64,000 nt of DNA, from assembly GCA_045592105.1 (NCBI GenBank), contig JAZNUB010000041.1:1-64000 (forward strand), given 5' to 3'. The position numbers and the translations under genes were made by a program. Shown one piece after another: positions 38,201 to 45,440 of the stretch; positions within the stretch are counted from its first letter, which is position 1, and the number at the start of each line of letters is the position of its first letter. The notes below the pieces were generated by a model. The model saw only the letters and a program-made list of their open reading frames with translations, searched no databases and was not told the DNA's origin. The DNA comes from SIG636 sp045592105. GTDB lineage: Bacteria; Bacillota; Clostridia; Oscillospirales; CAG-382.

Positions 38201-38891
38201 TTTAACTCGATTCGAACAAACCATCATCGATTACGAAACATTAATTTTTTATACACCAGCAGATGGACGTATATCATCTTGTCGGCGTTTTTCTGATCAA
38301 TTTGATCTTGAGTTTGAAGATGGGTTTAATGCTCTAACAAACTATTCATATACAGCTCCTAGTATAAATTATATAAATCGTGACAATGAGAAACAGGGCG
38401 TTGATGAATATTTAAAAGCATACTGGTACCTTCTGGATACATTGGAAACAACGGGCAATTATGAAAAAATTCTACGACTTTTGCAAGCAGTCAGTCAAAT
38501 GATTGTGAATTGGCCAAAAGAAGGATTTGATGCCTTGGAAAAATTTGTTTCGATCAAACATCCACTTATCCACCGCGGCGTAGTTAGAGTGTTGTCTCAG
38601 AACTATTTGCGTTATCCTTCGATTACAAAATCATTTCTTAACAAGAACGGTGATAATTTCACGTATCATGAACTTTTGGAGATTCAAGGCAATGCATCAG
38701 CAAATATTGAGTATCGAACGCTTGAGCAACTACAATGGGCGCGTATGTTATACTTTTTGCGCACATGGATTGACGCAGATATCATCGAAAAGGTTTTGAC
38801 GATTTTTATTACAACTGATACTCTAGAATCAGCGCTTATGAAAATTATTGCTTTAACGAAAGGTTCAAATAGTGACGAATTAATTGGTTGA
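35268..38891 (+). CDS. SIR2-STAND NTPase, Avs5-like antiphage candidate
   Basis: 1207 residues. The N-terminal SIR2-like domain has FFLGAGADIT (~28), SVITTNFDNLME (~121, catalytic-type Asn/Asp), LKMHGDVDG (~164, catalytic His) and VIVAGYSGYD (~204). The central P-loop NTPase has FILSGPQGSGKTVLI (~340), a VVIVFDSIGSG Walker B (~407) and STAND-like helical and winged-helix regions to ~640. The C-terminal ~560 residues look all-helical and should be the sensor. In characterised SIR2-STAND proteins (Avs5/DSR-like) phage protein binding triggers NAD depletion. All motif residues are intact. Its 3' end overlaps the convergent class III aminotransferase by 47 bp. It is the largest gene of the element. 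Confidence 0.82.
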   Translation: MKDQWQFTLISEIKSIIRGKGCSEGLCFFLGAGADITSGGMLFSDLKRRCLYQQGISLPINASPLMIDCTFDQYFRALTEDERCIVLENLLRETRRFNPSDGYRLLVLMAREKFVSSVITTNFDNLMEQTELDMGINAFQIYSPGISIPASHIINHRSSRAIYLKMHGDVDGRCVTHLTVEEINNRNYQDEYKILLQHLLTHSTVIVAGYSGYDSKIADIFQQNLDRLHTVYWCNPSLPNPDAPLVKVLNSAQKLRYIQTGFDAFVETIASELFRERMIFHADSIFIWSLIKTKIEKLQDIYRKSADLPTSEICIPRLAALSQFDQFLAQTEKNLFILSGPQGSGKTVLISQLLMRNEADNLYVVPISAPGALVPDPSAYLIENLGYITTNPMSVLYQFTEWLHEIKKDVVIVFDSIGSGQSSRERIADYLSTIIELAYILRHVPNVKFIISLKDDIFNNVAKDLDQNYLRTVLWSNSHSLGLSSLFMDGFTDEELSSALQIFRYRFTAHEVNEISDDIRSLFRIPFFFGLALQHNFNSGTSIFDVAGLMPTIDRIFAIYELSFAERKFLQNLATKMLNTNNSVLRIDEIEFETLHGLKQILNVTSDCVSFRHPLFWQYFLVRSYKTKQILNNGTFVDLNWIASTFLCETTERAIQESFVLFLSDEEEIDCVCNFFVRLLQENQCNSSRLLHVNKLIGQVVDNWAINRTNDLLQWVKYVDSKSESFILISKRLAYCSTHMDDTNAYLLLDMLRIRCTNPIALECCVLINDRFSEGLKRVPEGEECEYFGKYGYILKSNTALGTLVQFVWLMSKIGIDNLELNHYTRLAKCVKKQIESLDVSNVTKEDAELLKEGFVQNVYMIFFNANSNLEEKFYCFAAKSKTSPIIRTLLNGKDGITLQHLYEIRSCVDHFDETIEFFVCNLLFTLSMLQNPNRALSELDALYNSFGDNVNILELDFYLSALFMSCYISDPRERMQYLTRFEQTIIDYETLIFYTPADGRISSCRRFSDQFDLEFEDGFNALTNYSYTAPSINYINRDNEKQGVDEYLKAYWYLLDTLETTGNYEKILRLLQAVSQMIVNWPKEGFDALEKFVSIKHPLIHRGVVRVLSQNYLRYPSITKSFLNKNGDNFTYHELLEIQGNASANIEYRTLEQLQWARMLYFLRTWIDADIIEKVLTIFITTDTLESALMKIIALTKGSNSDELIG

Positions 38892-40200
38892 ACAGTTCAA
38901 GTTCATGTTCTTCCATAAAAAGACTGGGCGATAAAAGAAAAGCATTTTCAAAAATACCCCCAACAGATATAATTAACCCATAGTTTGTATTTCTTATAGA
39001 CATAGGTTGAGTTAATGCTAATTCGGCAACTCTACGAGTTAATACTGGATCGGGTCGCTTTGAAATAGGATCTACCAATTCTAGACCAGCGGCCATTCCG
39101 CAGCAATCAACGCGTCCAATGATGGAATAATCCGCTTTTAGCTGTGTTATTATTTCGTTAAATACATGGGATTTTCTTGCCACCTGATTCTGCAGGCTTT
39201 CTGAAGCCGTAAGTTCCATCGCTGTGATTCCTAGAGACATTGCAATTGGGTTCCCTGAAAAGGTAGAGTGAGAAGAACCACATGGCCATTGATCGGGGGA
39301 TATTATTTCTTCGCGTGCCCATACACCAGACAGAGGCCATAATCCATTGGTTATCGATTTACCAAATGTAAACATATCTGGAGTTACGTTATAGTTTTCA
39401 AATGCCCACATTTTCCCTGTTCGAAAAAAACCCATTTGAATTTCATCGAAAACAAGATAAATACGGTGTTTATTTAGTAACGCTTTTAACTCACCAAAGT
39501 ATTCCTTTGGGGGCATAACATATCCACAGCGTCCGAGGAGCGGTTCTGCAAAAAAGGCTCTATATTCGCTAATCTCATTTTGGGGTTGAAATACGCCATA
39601 GTACTCCGATTCAAACACACGTTCGATCTGCTTGATGCAAAATAAATTGCAAGAAGTGTTTATTTTTTCATATGGACATCGGATACAACATGGAAATGGA
39701 ATACGATATGTATTGATAATACTGCCAAACTGATTATGGTATCGGTTACTTGAACTTATACTAGATGCAGCCATCGTTCTGCCATGGTATGCACCTTCAA
39801 ACGTAAACACATTTTTAGTTCCAGTCGATGATGAAATTATTTTTAATGCATCATCGACTGCTTGTGCTCCCCCAACTGAGAAGTGTACACGTCCTTTTAC
39901 TCCATGTTTCTGTTCCATATAGGAACATATCTTTTCGGCAAGTATGACTTGAGAGTCGCACATATACTCTCCAGATAAACTTGGAAGTTGTTTCATCTGT
40001 CGCACTAAAGCTTCTTCAAATAAGGGATTTCGATATCCAAAGTTCGCTGCACTATTATACATCTGCATATCAAGATATTTCGTTCCGCTATTATCGAACA
40101 AAAAACAACCTTCGCCCTTACTGAAGTACTTCTTAGGTTGGTGTCGAGCGCTAGTATCGCCCTGAGAACAATACTTTTGCTCCGTTTCTTGAATATTCAT
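38845..40200 (-). CDS. Class III PLP-dependent aminotransferase
   Basis: 451 residues of the 4-aminobutyrate/ornithine aminotransferase family. Seen: GAQAVDDALKI (~107), FEGAYHGRTMAASS (~134), a Cys-rich insertion CCIRCPYEKINTSCNLFC (~170-187, as in anaerobe/archaeal members), LVFDEIQMGFFRTGK (~249) and the Schiff-base Lys in TFGKSITNGLWPLSG (~283). The substrate is unknown. It reads inward from repeat R4, which would carry its promoter, with GAGGGG before the ATG. It is the second PLP aminotransferase in the paired modules. Confidence 0.85.
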   Translation of the reverse strand: MNIQETEQKYCSQGDTSARHQPKKYFSKGEGCFLFDNSGTKYLDMQMYNSAANFGYRNPLFEEALVRQMKQLPSLSGEYMCDSQVILAEKICSYMEQKHGVKGRVHFSVGGAQAVDDALKIISSSTGTKNVFTFEGAYHGRTMAASSISSSNRYHNQFGSIINTYRIPFPCCIRCPYEKINTSCNLFCIKQIERVFESEYYGVFQPQNEISEYRAFFAEPLLGRCGYVMPPKEYFGELKALLNKHRIYLVFDEIQMGFFRTGKMWAFENYNVTPDMFTFGKSITNGLWPLSGVWAREEIISPDQWPCGSSHSTFSGNPIAMSLGITAMELTASESLQNQVARKSHVFNEIITQLKADYSIIGRVDCCGMAAGLELVDPISKRPDPVLTRRVAELALTQPMSIRNTNYGLIISVGGIFENAFLLSPSLFMEEHELELFNQLIRHYLNLSLKQ

Positions 40201-40245
40201 GATATTTACCCCTCTTTAACTTAATGTAGTCCAATAAAAAGATTG

Positions 40246-40304
40246 CAAATTACAGTCCCTAGCTATCATAATCTCACAATAATTAGCAGTTATTGTAGGA
40301 TTAT
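40246..40304 (-). repeat. R4: right 59-bp inverted repeat of module B
   Basis: The exact reverse complement of R3 (34070-34128), dyad at the outer edge with the CTGCTAA spacer. It lies 46 bp upstream of the class III aminotransferase start. Confidence 0.9.
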
Positions 40305-40385
40305 TGCGGATTTAAAAGGATTTGCACATTTTTTCAGCGTAAAAACAAAACGTATAAAGAAAAGACCTGTAATCGCAATTGATTA

Positions 40386-40444
40386 ATCCCCTTAGAGCAA
40401 TCTTGAAACATTTTTGTTGTTTCAAGTGTCTACTCTAAGGGGAT
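40386..40444. repeat. Two-tier perfect inverted repeat right of module B
   Basis: Outer arms ATCCCCTTAGAG/CTCTAAGGGGAT (12 bp, perfect) enclose inner arms TTGAAACA/TGTTTCAA (8 bp, perfect) with a T-rich centre. It is symmetric and lacks a U-run on either side. It could be a structured RNA, a protein-binding site or a small element remnant. The remaining sequence of 40201-40547 contains R4 and the promoter below. Confidence 0.6.
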
Positions 40445-40485
40445 CATATCAAACACAGCAATTTCATTTTTATGTGCAAAAAGCA

Positions 40486-40514
40486 TTGACACGCTACTTA
40501 TCATAGTGTATAAT
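40486..40514 (+). promoter_or_regulatory. Consensus sigma-A promoter of the HTH-DUF3990 pair
   Basis: TTGACA, 17 bp, TATAAT, ending 33 bp before the start codon. A near-perfect promoter in front of a gene with its own HTH domain fits autoregulation. Confidence 0.85.
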
Positions 40515-40547
40515 AATTATACCAACAGATGATAGGCGGGCGATTAT

Positions 40548-41402
40548 ATGAATGAGCTAATTAAATACATTCGGGCATCGGCAAATATGAATCAGGAGCA
40601 GTTTGCTTCTGCTCTCGGTACTACGGTGCAATCTATAAACCGTTGGGAGAACGGAAAGACACTTCCCAACAATATGGCGCAAAAGCAGATATATCAGTTT
40701 TGCCTGGGCAATAATATTAACATAAGCGATCATATCATTATGTCAAAGGAATATCCCCATTCCGATGATAAGCTGATTTTGTATCATGGATCTAAAAAGG
40801 GGTTGAAGGGAGATATTGCCCCTGTCAGCCGTGAGGAATGTGACTTCGGGCAGGGCTTCTATATGGGTACTACAACTCTGCAGCCTTTAACTCTTGTCTG
40901 TGCCGAGTCAAAACCCAAGTTTTATACGGTGGAGCTTGATTTGACCGGTTTGAAGGTTCTCCGTGTCGGCATCGATATGGATTGGGCTATGCTGATTGCC
41001 TACTTTCGTAAGGAAATGGAAGAAGCAAAAGGCACGGCGATCTACGAGAAATATGCGCATTTCGCAGATGGCTACGACATTATCGTAGGTTATATCGCAA
41101 ATGACCGTATGTATACCGAATTGTCAAGATTCTTTAACCGTACACTTACCGATGTGGCACTTATCAATTGTCTGTCTGCGTTGGATCTTGGTATGCAGTA
41201 TGTGGCTATTACGGAAAAAGCCTGTAAGCAAATCAAGGTTGTTAAAGAGGAACAGTTGCATCTCCTTGAGCTTTCTGCATTGATTGATTTGAGTGTCGCA
41301 CGCCGTAAGGAAGGTATCGCATTGGCGGAGGATATCGAAGTCAAGTACAGACGTGAAGGAAAATTCTTTGATGAAATTTTGAGAGGTGGGTTAGATGAGT
41401 AA
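40548..41402 (+). CDS. XRE-type HTH fused to a DUF3990 (ADP-ribosyltransferase-like) domain
   Basis: 284 residues. Residues 1-60 are a Cro/CI-type HTH (NMNQEQFASALGTTVQSINRWENG...). From ~80, LILYHGSKKGLKGDIAP, CDFGQGFYMGTT and the later FADGYDIIVGYIANDRMY follow the DUF3990 pattern, a family regarded as ADP-ribosyltransferase-fold (H..G, Y.T, acidic) proteins. With the coupled small gene downstream this looks like a toxin-antitoxin-type unit in which the toxin-like protein carries its own DNA-binding domain. Activity is inferred only. Confidence 0.75.
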   Translation: MNELIKYIRASANMNQEQFASALGTTVQSINRWENGKTLPNNMAQKQIYQFCLGNNINISDHIIMSKEYPHSDDKLILYHGSKKGLKGDIAPVSREECDFGQGFYMGTTTLQPLTLVCAESKPKFYTVELDLTGLKVLRVGIDMDWAMLIAYFRKEMEEAKGTAIYEKYAHFADGYDIIVGYIANDRMYTELSRFFNRTLTDVALINCLSALDLGMQYVAITEKACKQIKVVKEEQLHLLELSALIDLSVARRKEGIALAEDIEVKYRREGKFFDEILRGGLDE

Positions 41403-41814
41403 ATCACTGCAGCTTGCTCTTTGTGATACTCAGGGACAGCTTTTTGTGTTGTCTGCGAAAAACGGTTACGATAGTCAGGCGTTTGCCAAAGCGTTTATGA
41501 CCACCGAAGTTGCCGCCGATATGGATAAGGACTTTCACCATGTTCAATGGGCAGGCAAGGAATACATTCTGTCACGCATTGAGGACGAACATTCCGAGCT
41601 ACTGTCGAAAGGCGAGCCCTTCGACACAGAAACGCTGTATTGGATGGGATACATTTACCGCTATTGGAATTTCTATACAGGAGAAAGCAGTGAGAAAATA
41701 TACAAACAAGCGCCTGCTAAAACAATGCAGATTGTCTATCTGATGTATCACACTATGAGTCCCGAACTTGCTATCGAAAGACTGAAAGAGTCTTATAAAG
41801 AAAAACACAGTTAA
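41395..41814 (+). CDS. Small partner protein of the HTH-DUF3990 gene (antitoxin candidate)
   Basis: 139 residues, start overlapping the upstream gene by 8 bp with GAGAGGTGGG before the ATG. I do not recognise the family. It is acidic and helical, with no membrane segment. Tight coupling to a likely ADP-ribosyltransferase and a dedicated terminator after it suggest it neutralises or partners that protein. Confidence 0.6.
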   Translation: MSKSLQLALCDTQGQLFVLSAKNGYDSQAFAKAFMTTEVAADMDKDFHHVQWAGKEYILSRIEDEHSELLSKGEPFDTETLYWMGYIYRYWNFYTGESSEKIYKQAPAKTMQIVYLMYHTMSPELAIERLKESYKEKHS

Positions 41815-41822
41815 ATCGCTTT

Positions 41823-41854
41823 AAAACGTCTTCTGAAAACGAAGGCGTTTTTTT
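41823..41854 (+). terminator. Terminator after the TA-like pair
   Basis: AAAACGTCTTC and GAAGGCGTTTT pair with a G-U around a short loop; seven T follow. Confidence 0.8.
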
Positions 41855-41916
41855 CTTGCCAAAACGGACTTCCTTTTTCATTCTGTTTACACAATCAAAA
41901 GGAAGGAGGAACCGCT

Positions 41917-42123
41917 ATGGCTAAAAGAACCGAAAATGATAAGTGTGAGGTTTATTTTGCGGCAGATATTCAGGAAAAACTCGGCATCGGTAAAACCAAA
42001 ACCTACGAGTTTTTAGAAGATGTGTATATACAGAAATCTCCCTTTACGGTTTTCAAAATCGGTAAGCTCTATCGTGTGCCCAAAGCATCGTTTGATAGAT
42101 GGTATTATACCGATAACGTGTAA
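41917..42123 (+). CDS. Excisionase-like small winged-helix/HTH protein
   Basis: 68 residues: VYFAADIQEKLGIGKTKTYEFLE is a MerR/excisionase-type HTH, followed by a wing KIGKLYRVPKASFDRWYY. Such proteins usually bend DNA and direct excision by a neighbouring integrase. The strong site AAGGAAGGAGG precedes the ATG. In related elements xis lies next to int; here 10.9 kb of envelope genes separate it from the integrases. Confidence 0.75.
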   Translation: MAKRTENDKCEVYFAADIQEKLGIGKTKTYEFLEDVYIQKSPFTVFKIGKLYRVPKASFDRWYYTDNV

Positions 42124-42200
42124 ACCGCCCCCCGTTACGGGGGTACATATCGGAAGTTAAATTGCTTAAACATAGCGATTTTGCAAATTATGAACTGATT

Positions 42201-42252
42201 ACAATCGTAAATCTCCCCAAACTATGGGATGATTTACAATTGTGCTTTTTTT
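42201..42252 (+). terminator. Terminator upstream of the two-component operon
   Basis: A 13-bp arm ACAATCGTAAATC pairs with GATTTACAATTGT (one mismatch) plus an inner TCCC/GGGA, followed by GCTTTTTTT. It isolates the envelope cassette from the excisionase gene. Confidence 0.8.
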
Positions 42253-42281
42253 ATCCCTAAAAACTTGTCGATTATCCCAAA
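42252..42281 (+). promoter_or_regulatory. LytTR-type operator 1 (21-bp period direct repeat)
   Basis: TATCCCTAA and TATCCCAAA start exactly 21 bp apart, with TGTCGAT between. It sits 4 bp upstream of the -35 at 42286. The same arrangement recurs at 44466-44495. Two 9-bp direct repeats separated by 12 bp is the known binding pattern of LytTR response regulators such as AgrA and ComE. Confidence 0.75.
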
Positions 42282-42285
42282 GCCT

Positions 42286-42314
42286 TTGACACAGCGCACG
42301 GTATGTGTTAAAAT
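42286..42314 (+). promoter_or_regulatory. Promoter of the LytTR two-component operon
   Basis: TTGACA, 17 bp, TAAAAT, directly after operator 1 and 24 bp before the GTG start at 42338. Placement fits positive autoregulation by the encoded regulator. Confidence 0.8.
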
Positions 42315-42337
42315 TACTTGTTAAAGGAGGGATAAAA

Positions 42338-43066
42338 GTGTTTCACGTTGGAATGTGCGATGACAATAGGGTGTTTTTGGCTTCGATAGGGCCGATAATA
42401 GAAAGGGAGTTTAAGAAAACAGTCTCTCCGAAGCTTGATATGGCTTTTACTGCTTTTGCTTCGGCAGAGGGCGTTTTACAGCACGTCAAAACAAATAAGC
42501 TTGACCTTCTATTTCTTGACATAGATATGCCCCGCATCAGCGGCTTTGAGCTTGCAAAGACACTTGGCAGGGAAAGCAAAAGCACACTAGTGGTCTTTAT
42601 GTCCGCCTATGATAGCTTTATGTACGAATCCTTTGATTTTTGTCCCTTTGCCTATATCAAAAAAAGCTCCTTCGAGAAGGATTTGCAAAAGGTTGTAAGG
42701 CGAGTTAACGAGGAAATACTGTCACCCCAAAAATATATAAGCATTATCTCCGATAACAACGAGATAGAGCTTGACGTAGGGAAGATACTATGCGTTGAAA
42801 GCGACAAAAACTATTATATCGTCCATTTGGTTGGCGGCGGCAAATACGTTTGCCGCGGTACTCTGTCGGGTGTAGAGGAAAAGCTTTCGGACTTTGATTT
42901 TTACAAGGTACACTCTGCCTTTCTCGTTAATTTGGAGCACGCTGGCAGGATAAGCGAAGACAGATTTTTGCATTTAGGAGCTATGTGCGTACCCGTTGCG
43001 CAAAAGCGCGTGAGCGACTTTAAAAAGGCACTTTCGGAATTTATGAGAAGAAAGGCGGGAATATAA
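42338..43066 (+). CDS. LytTR response regulator (AgrA-like)
   Basis: 242 residues from the GTG at 42338, which has AAAGGAGG 7 bp upstream (an earlier GTG overlaps the -10 and is rejected). The receiver domain has MCDDN near residue 5, the phospho-acceptor in LLFLDIDMPRISGFE (~52) and a Lys in YIKKSSF (~103). The C-terminal LytTR DNA-binding domain (~135-240) has the characteristic FYKVHSAFLVNLEHAGRI. It is followed directly by its kinase. The probable targets are the two operators at 42252 and 44466. Confidence 0.9.
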   Translation: MFHVGMCDDNRVFLASIGPIIEREFKKTVSPKLDMAFTAFASAEGVLQHVKTNKLDLLFLDIDMPRISGFELAKTLGRESKSTLVVFMSAYDSFMYESFDFCPFAYIKKSSFEKDLQKVVRRVNEEILSPQKYISIISDNNEIELDVGKILCVESDKNYYIVHLVGGGKYVCRGTLSGVEEKLSDFDFYKVHSAFLVNLEHAGRISEDRFLHLGAMCVPVAQKRVSDFKKALSEFMRRKAGI

Positions 43067-44371
43067 ATGCACAGACTTATCGAAGTTGCGGCTACCGTTA
43101 CCGACGCTGTTTTTATGGCGTGGTTTGTGCCAAGGTTTTGCGGTGTTTCCGTAAAAGATAAGCGCCGTACGCTATGTATACCCTTGGTATACTGTATCTT
43201 GCAGCTTTTAATGGATATCTATTTAAAAAGCTTTGATATTTTGCCTTTACTTGTGCCCATAGCTTTGTGGTTTGTATACGCCCTCTCCTTGATACCGAAA
43301 CGTTACCTGCGTTCGCTTTTTTGTACGTCTTGCTTTATGATACCCCTGATGCTTACAAACACCTTGCTGTTTGCCTTCTTTTCGGTGTACTTAGACGACG
43401 TAAATGTAATTATGCCGGGTGCAAACGTGGGCATACGAACTATGTTTTTGATAATTGCAAAAATAGTGTTGTTTGTTTTCTATCGTTTGATGCTGTTCTT
43501 GTTCGGCAAAGATAAGGAGCTTGGCAGGTCAGGAGGAATATTATCCCTGGTTTGGTCTCTTGCTACTGCGGCAGGAATAGCCGTATTAATGAAAACGGCT
43601 ATAAAAATAAACTACACGGACATTAGCACCGAGGTTTTTATCGTAGTGTTTTTGCTTATGGGCATAAACGTGGCGTTCTATTATCTGCTAAGCCAAAACC
43701 AAAAGCTGGAAAAAAGCAAGTACGAGCTACAGCTTATGAAGGACAGAATAAGCTTTGAGGAAAAACGCAGTGAAGACGCCGCTATAATCTGGGAAAACAT
43801 TAAAAAGGTAAGGCATGACCTTAAAAACCATTTTACCTATTTAAGGCTACAGCTTGACGCGGCTAATTACGAGGAATGTAAACAGTATTTAGGGGAAATA
43901 CAAGCTGAGGTCGACAGTATGGGCAGCCTTATAAGGTCGGGCAACTCCGCTATAGATTACCTTATAAACACAAAGCTTTCGTTGGTGAAGGGGGCGCAGA
44001 TTTTTATCACGGGCGACGTGGAAAGCTTTAGTGACGTTACAGATCTTGATATGGTTTGTATCTTAGGTAATATTTTAGATAACGCAGTAGAAGCTTTGGC
44101 TAAGGTCGAAGGGGATAAGCGGATAGAGCTTTATTTTTCAAAGGTCAACGGGAACCGTATAATAGTATGTAAAAACACCGTGAGTGCTTCCGTGTTGGAT
44201 TCTGATAAGCGGCTTATACCTTCAAAGCAAGACACGGAGTTCCACGGCTTGGGACATAAAATTATAGAAACCACCACGGGAAAATACGGCGGCTACGTGG
44301 ACTATTTTGAAGAGGACGGAATGTTTGGCATACAAGTATCCATCCCCTCACCCACGGATAAAGACAATTAA
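43067..44371 (+). CDS. GHKL sensor histidine kinase (AgrC-like)
   Basis: 434 residues. About six membrane segments occupy residues 1-215. The H-box is KKVRHDLKNHFTYL (~245), the N-box LGNILDNAVEAL (~337) and a glycine-rich HGLGHKIIETTTGKYGG ends the ATPase domain, the AgrC/GHKL pattern. It begins immediately after the regulator's stop. No agrB/agrD-like peptide gene was found nearby, so the stimulus is unknown. A terminator follows. Confidence 0.9.
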   Translation: MHRLIEVAATVTDAVFMAWFVPRFCGVSVKDKRRTLCIPLVYCILQLLMDIYLKSFDILPLLVPIALWFVYALSLIPKRYLRSLFCTSCFMIPLMLTNTLLFAFFSVYLDDVNVIMPGANVGIRTMFLIIAKIVLFVFYRLMLFLFGKDKELGRSGGILSLVWSLATAAGIAVLMKTAIKINYTDISTEVFIVVFLLMGINVAFYYLLSQNQKLEKSKYELQLMKDRISFEEKRSEDAAIIWENIKKVRHDLKNHFTYLRLQLDAANYEECKQYLGEIQAEVDSMGSLIRSGNSAIDYLINTKLSLVKGAQIFITGDVESFSDVTDLDMVCILGNILDNAVEALAKVEGDKRIELYFSKVNGNRIIVCKNTVSASVLDSDKRLIPSKQDTEFHGLGHKIIETTTGKYGGYVDYFEEDGMFGIQVSIPSPTDKDN

Positions 44372-44374
44372 TAT

Positions 44375-44412
44375 AAAAGCAGTGCGTGATTACAAACTCA
44401 CGCACTGCTTTT
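44375..44412 (+). terminator. Terminator after the histidine kinase
   Basis: AAAAGCAGTGCGTGA pairs perfectly with TCACGCACTGCTTTT. A second hairpin, CCCCACGAAGTC/GACTTTGTGGGG, follows at 44424-44451. Confidence 0.8.
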
Positions 44413-44465
44413 GTTGTCGGGGTCCCCACGAAGTCGTTAGACTTTGTGGGGTGATTTTAGTCAAT

Positions 44466-44495
44466 TGTCCCTAAAAATGTGTCGATTATCCCAAA
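44466..44495 (+). promoter_or_regulatory. LytTR-type operator 2
   Basis: TGTCCCTAA and TATCCCAAA begin 21 bp apart with TGTCGAT between, matching operator 1 almost base for base. A -35-like TTGAAA starts at 44499, with TATACC or TACCAT about 15-17 bp further as the -10. It controls the lipoprotein-ABC-acyltransferase genes. Confidence 0.75.
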
Positions 44496-44570
44496 GGGTT
44501 GAAAGTGTATTTTTCTTATTATACCATATATGTGTACCGAAAAATAGTCTTTGAAAGGTAGCTGAAGTAT

Positions 44571-45419
44571 ATGAGAAAAAGTATTTTTATATTTATATGT
44601 TTGTGCTTGGCTGCGGTTTTGGCGCTTACCTCCTGCGCTCGCATCAAAAGTGCAGTAGGCATTGACCGTATGGAAAACGCCGACGTGGGCATTATCCCCG
44701 ATAATAATTCCTCGGGCACTTCTGCAAAAGATCCTCATACCGAGCAAAATCAGGTTGTGTCCGTTGGACCTACCGAGGAAATTGAAAAAAACGACAGCCC
44801 ATATTTCAAAATAGGTGATCCGATGCTTATAGACCTGTCTCCTAAAGACGAAAAGGGCTCTACCATATTTCAATACACCGTTACAAATGTGGAGATTCTT
44901 ACCGACCTTGACGGCATTGACAATATAATTATGAAAATATATGAGGATGAAAACGGTAATATACAAACAAGGAATCTTGCGGATTATCTGAACGAAGATG
45001 GAAAACTTAAAGATGATTATTTTTACGTTGTTGTGGATATAAACACAAAATACGTATCAGGCTATGATGAGGTAAGAGATGAACTGTATCACGGAAAACT
45101 GGGATACGATTGTGAGCCAGTAGCTAAGAAAGAAGTTGTTACCGAACACGAAAATGGAATTACAAGTATTAGTTATGTGTTTTTGGACGAAAACGGGAAC
45201 GAGTTTCGCTATCCAGAGTATATTGGAGGCCATTCAAGCTTTTACCGCGAGGACGGTTCTAAAGACGCCAACCATATGTATTTAAAAATAGGCGAGGAAA
45301 TAAATTGGCAGGTAGGCAAAATTTTAGAAAAAAGCCTTGTTAAAAAATACGGAGCGGTATTTGCCATAAACAGCTCTACAAAAGTTGAACTGCCTATTGA
45401 CCTTAGCGAATACGATTAA
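44571..45419 (+). CDS. Lipoprotein, copy 1 (DUF5027-like)
   Basis: 282 residues. The signal peptide has lipobox L-T-S-C (Cys ~22), then an acidic linker and a beta-rich extracellular domain (FQYTVTNVEIL, DDYFYVVVDINTKYVSG, WQVGKILEKSLV). It resembles lipoproteins annotated as DUF5027 in Clostridia, from memory only. It is first gene behind operator 2. The next gene is a paralogue, so this is a tandem duplication; the first ~120 bp of both are nearly identical. Confidence 0.75.
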   Translation: MRKSIFIFICLCLAAVLALTSCARIKSAVGIDRMENADVGIIPDNNSSGTSAKDPHTEQNQVVSVGPTEEIEKNDSPYFKIGDPMLIDLSPKDEKGSTIFQYTVTNVEILTDLDGIDNIIMKIYEDENGNIQTRNLADYLNEDGKLKDDYFYVVVDINTKYVSGYDEVRDELYHGKLGYDCEPVAKKEVVTEHENGITSISYVFLDENGNEFRYPEYIGGHSSFYREDGSKDANHMYLKIGEEINWQVGKILEKSLVKKYGAVFAINSSTKVELPIDLSEYD

Positions 45420-45440
45420 GAAGAAAGGAAAGGCTGTAAA

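Noticed and set aside
31992..40200. A natural-product biosynthetic cluster
   Set aside because: Two aminotransferases, a GNAT and a methyltransferase alone, without NRPS, PKS, RiPP precursor or export genes, do not support this; kept only as a loose possibility.
42338..44371. A complete agr quorum-sensing locus
   Set aside because: The sensor and regulator are AgrC/AgrA-like, but no AgrB processing protease or AgrD-type peptide frame is seen nearby.
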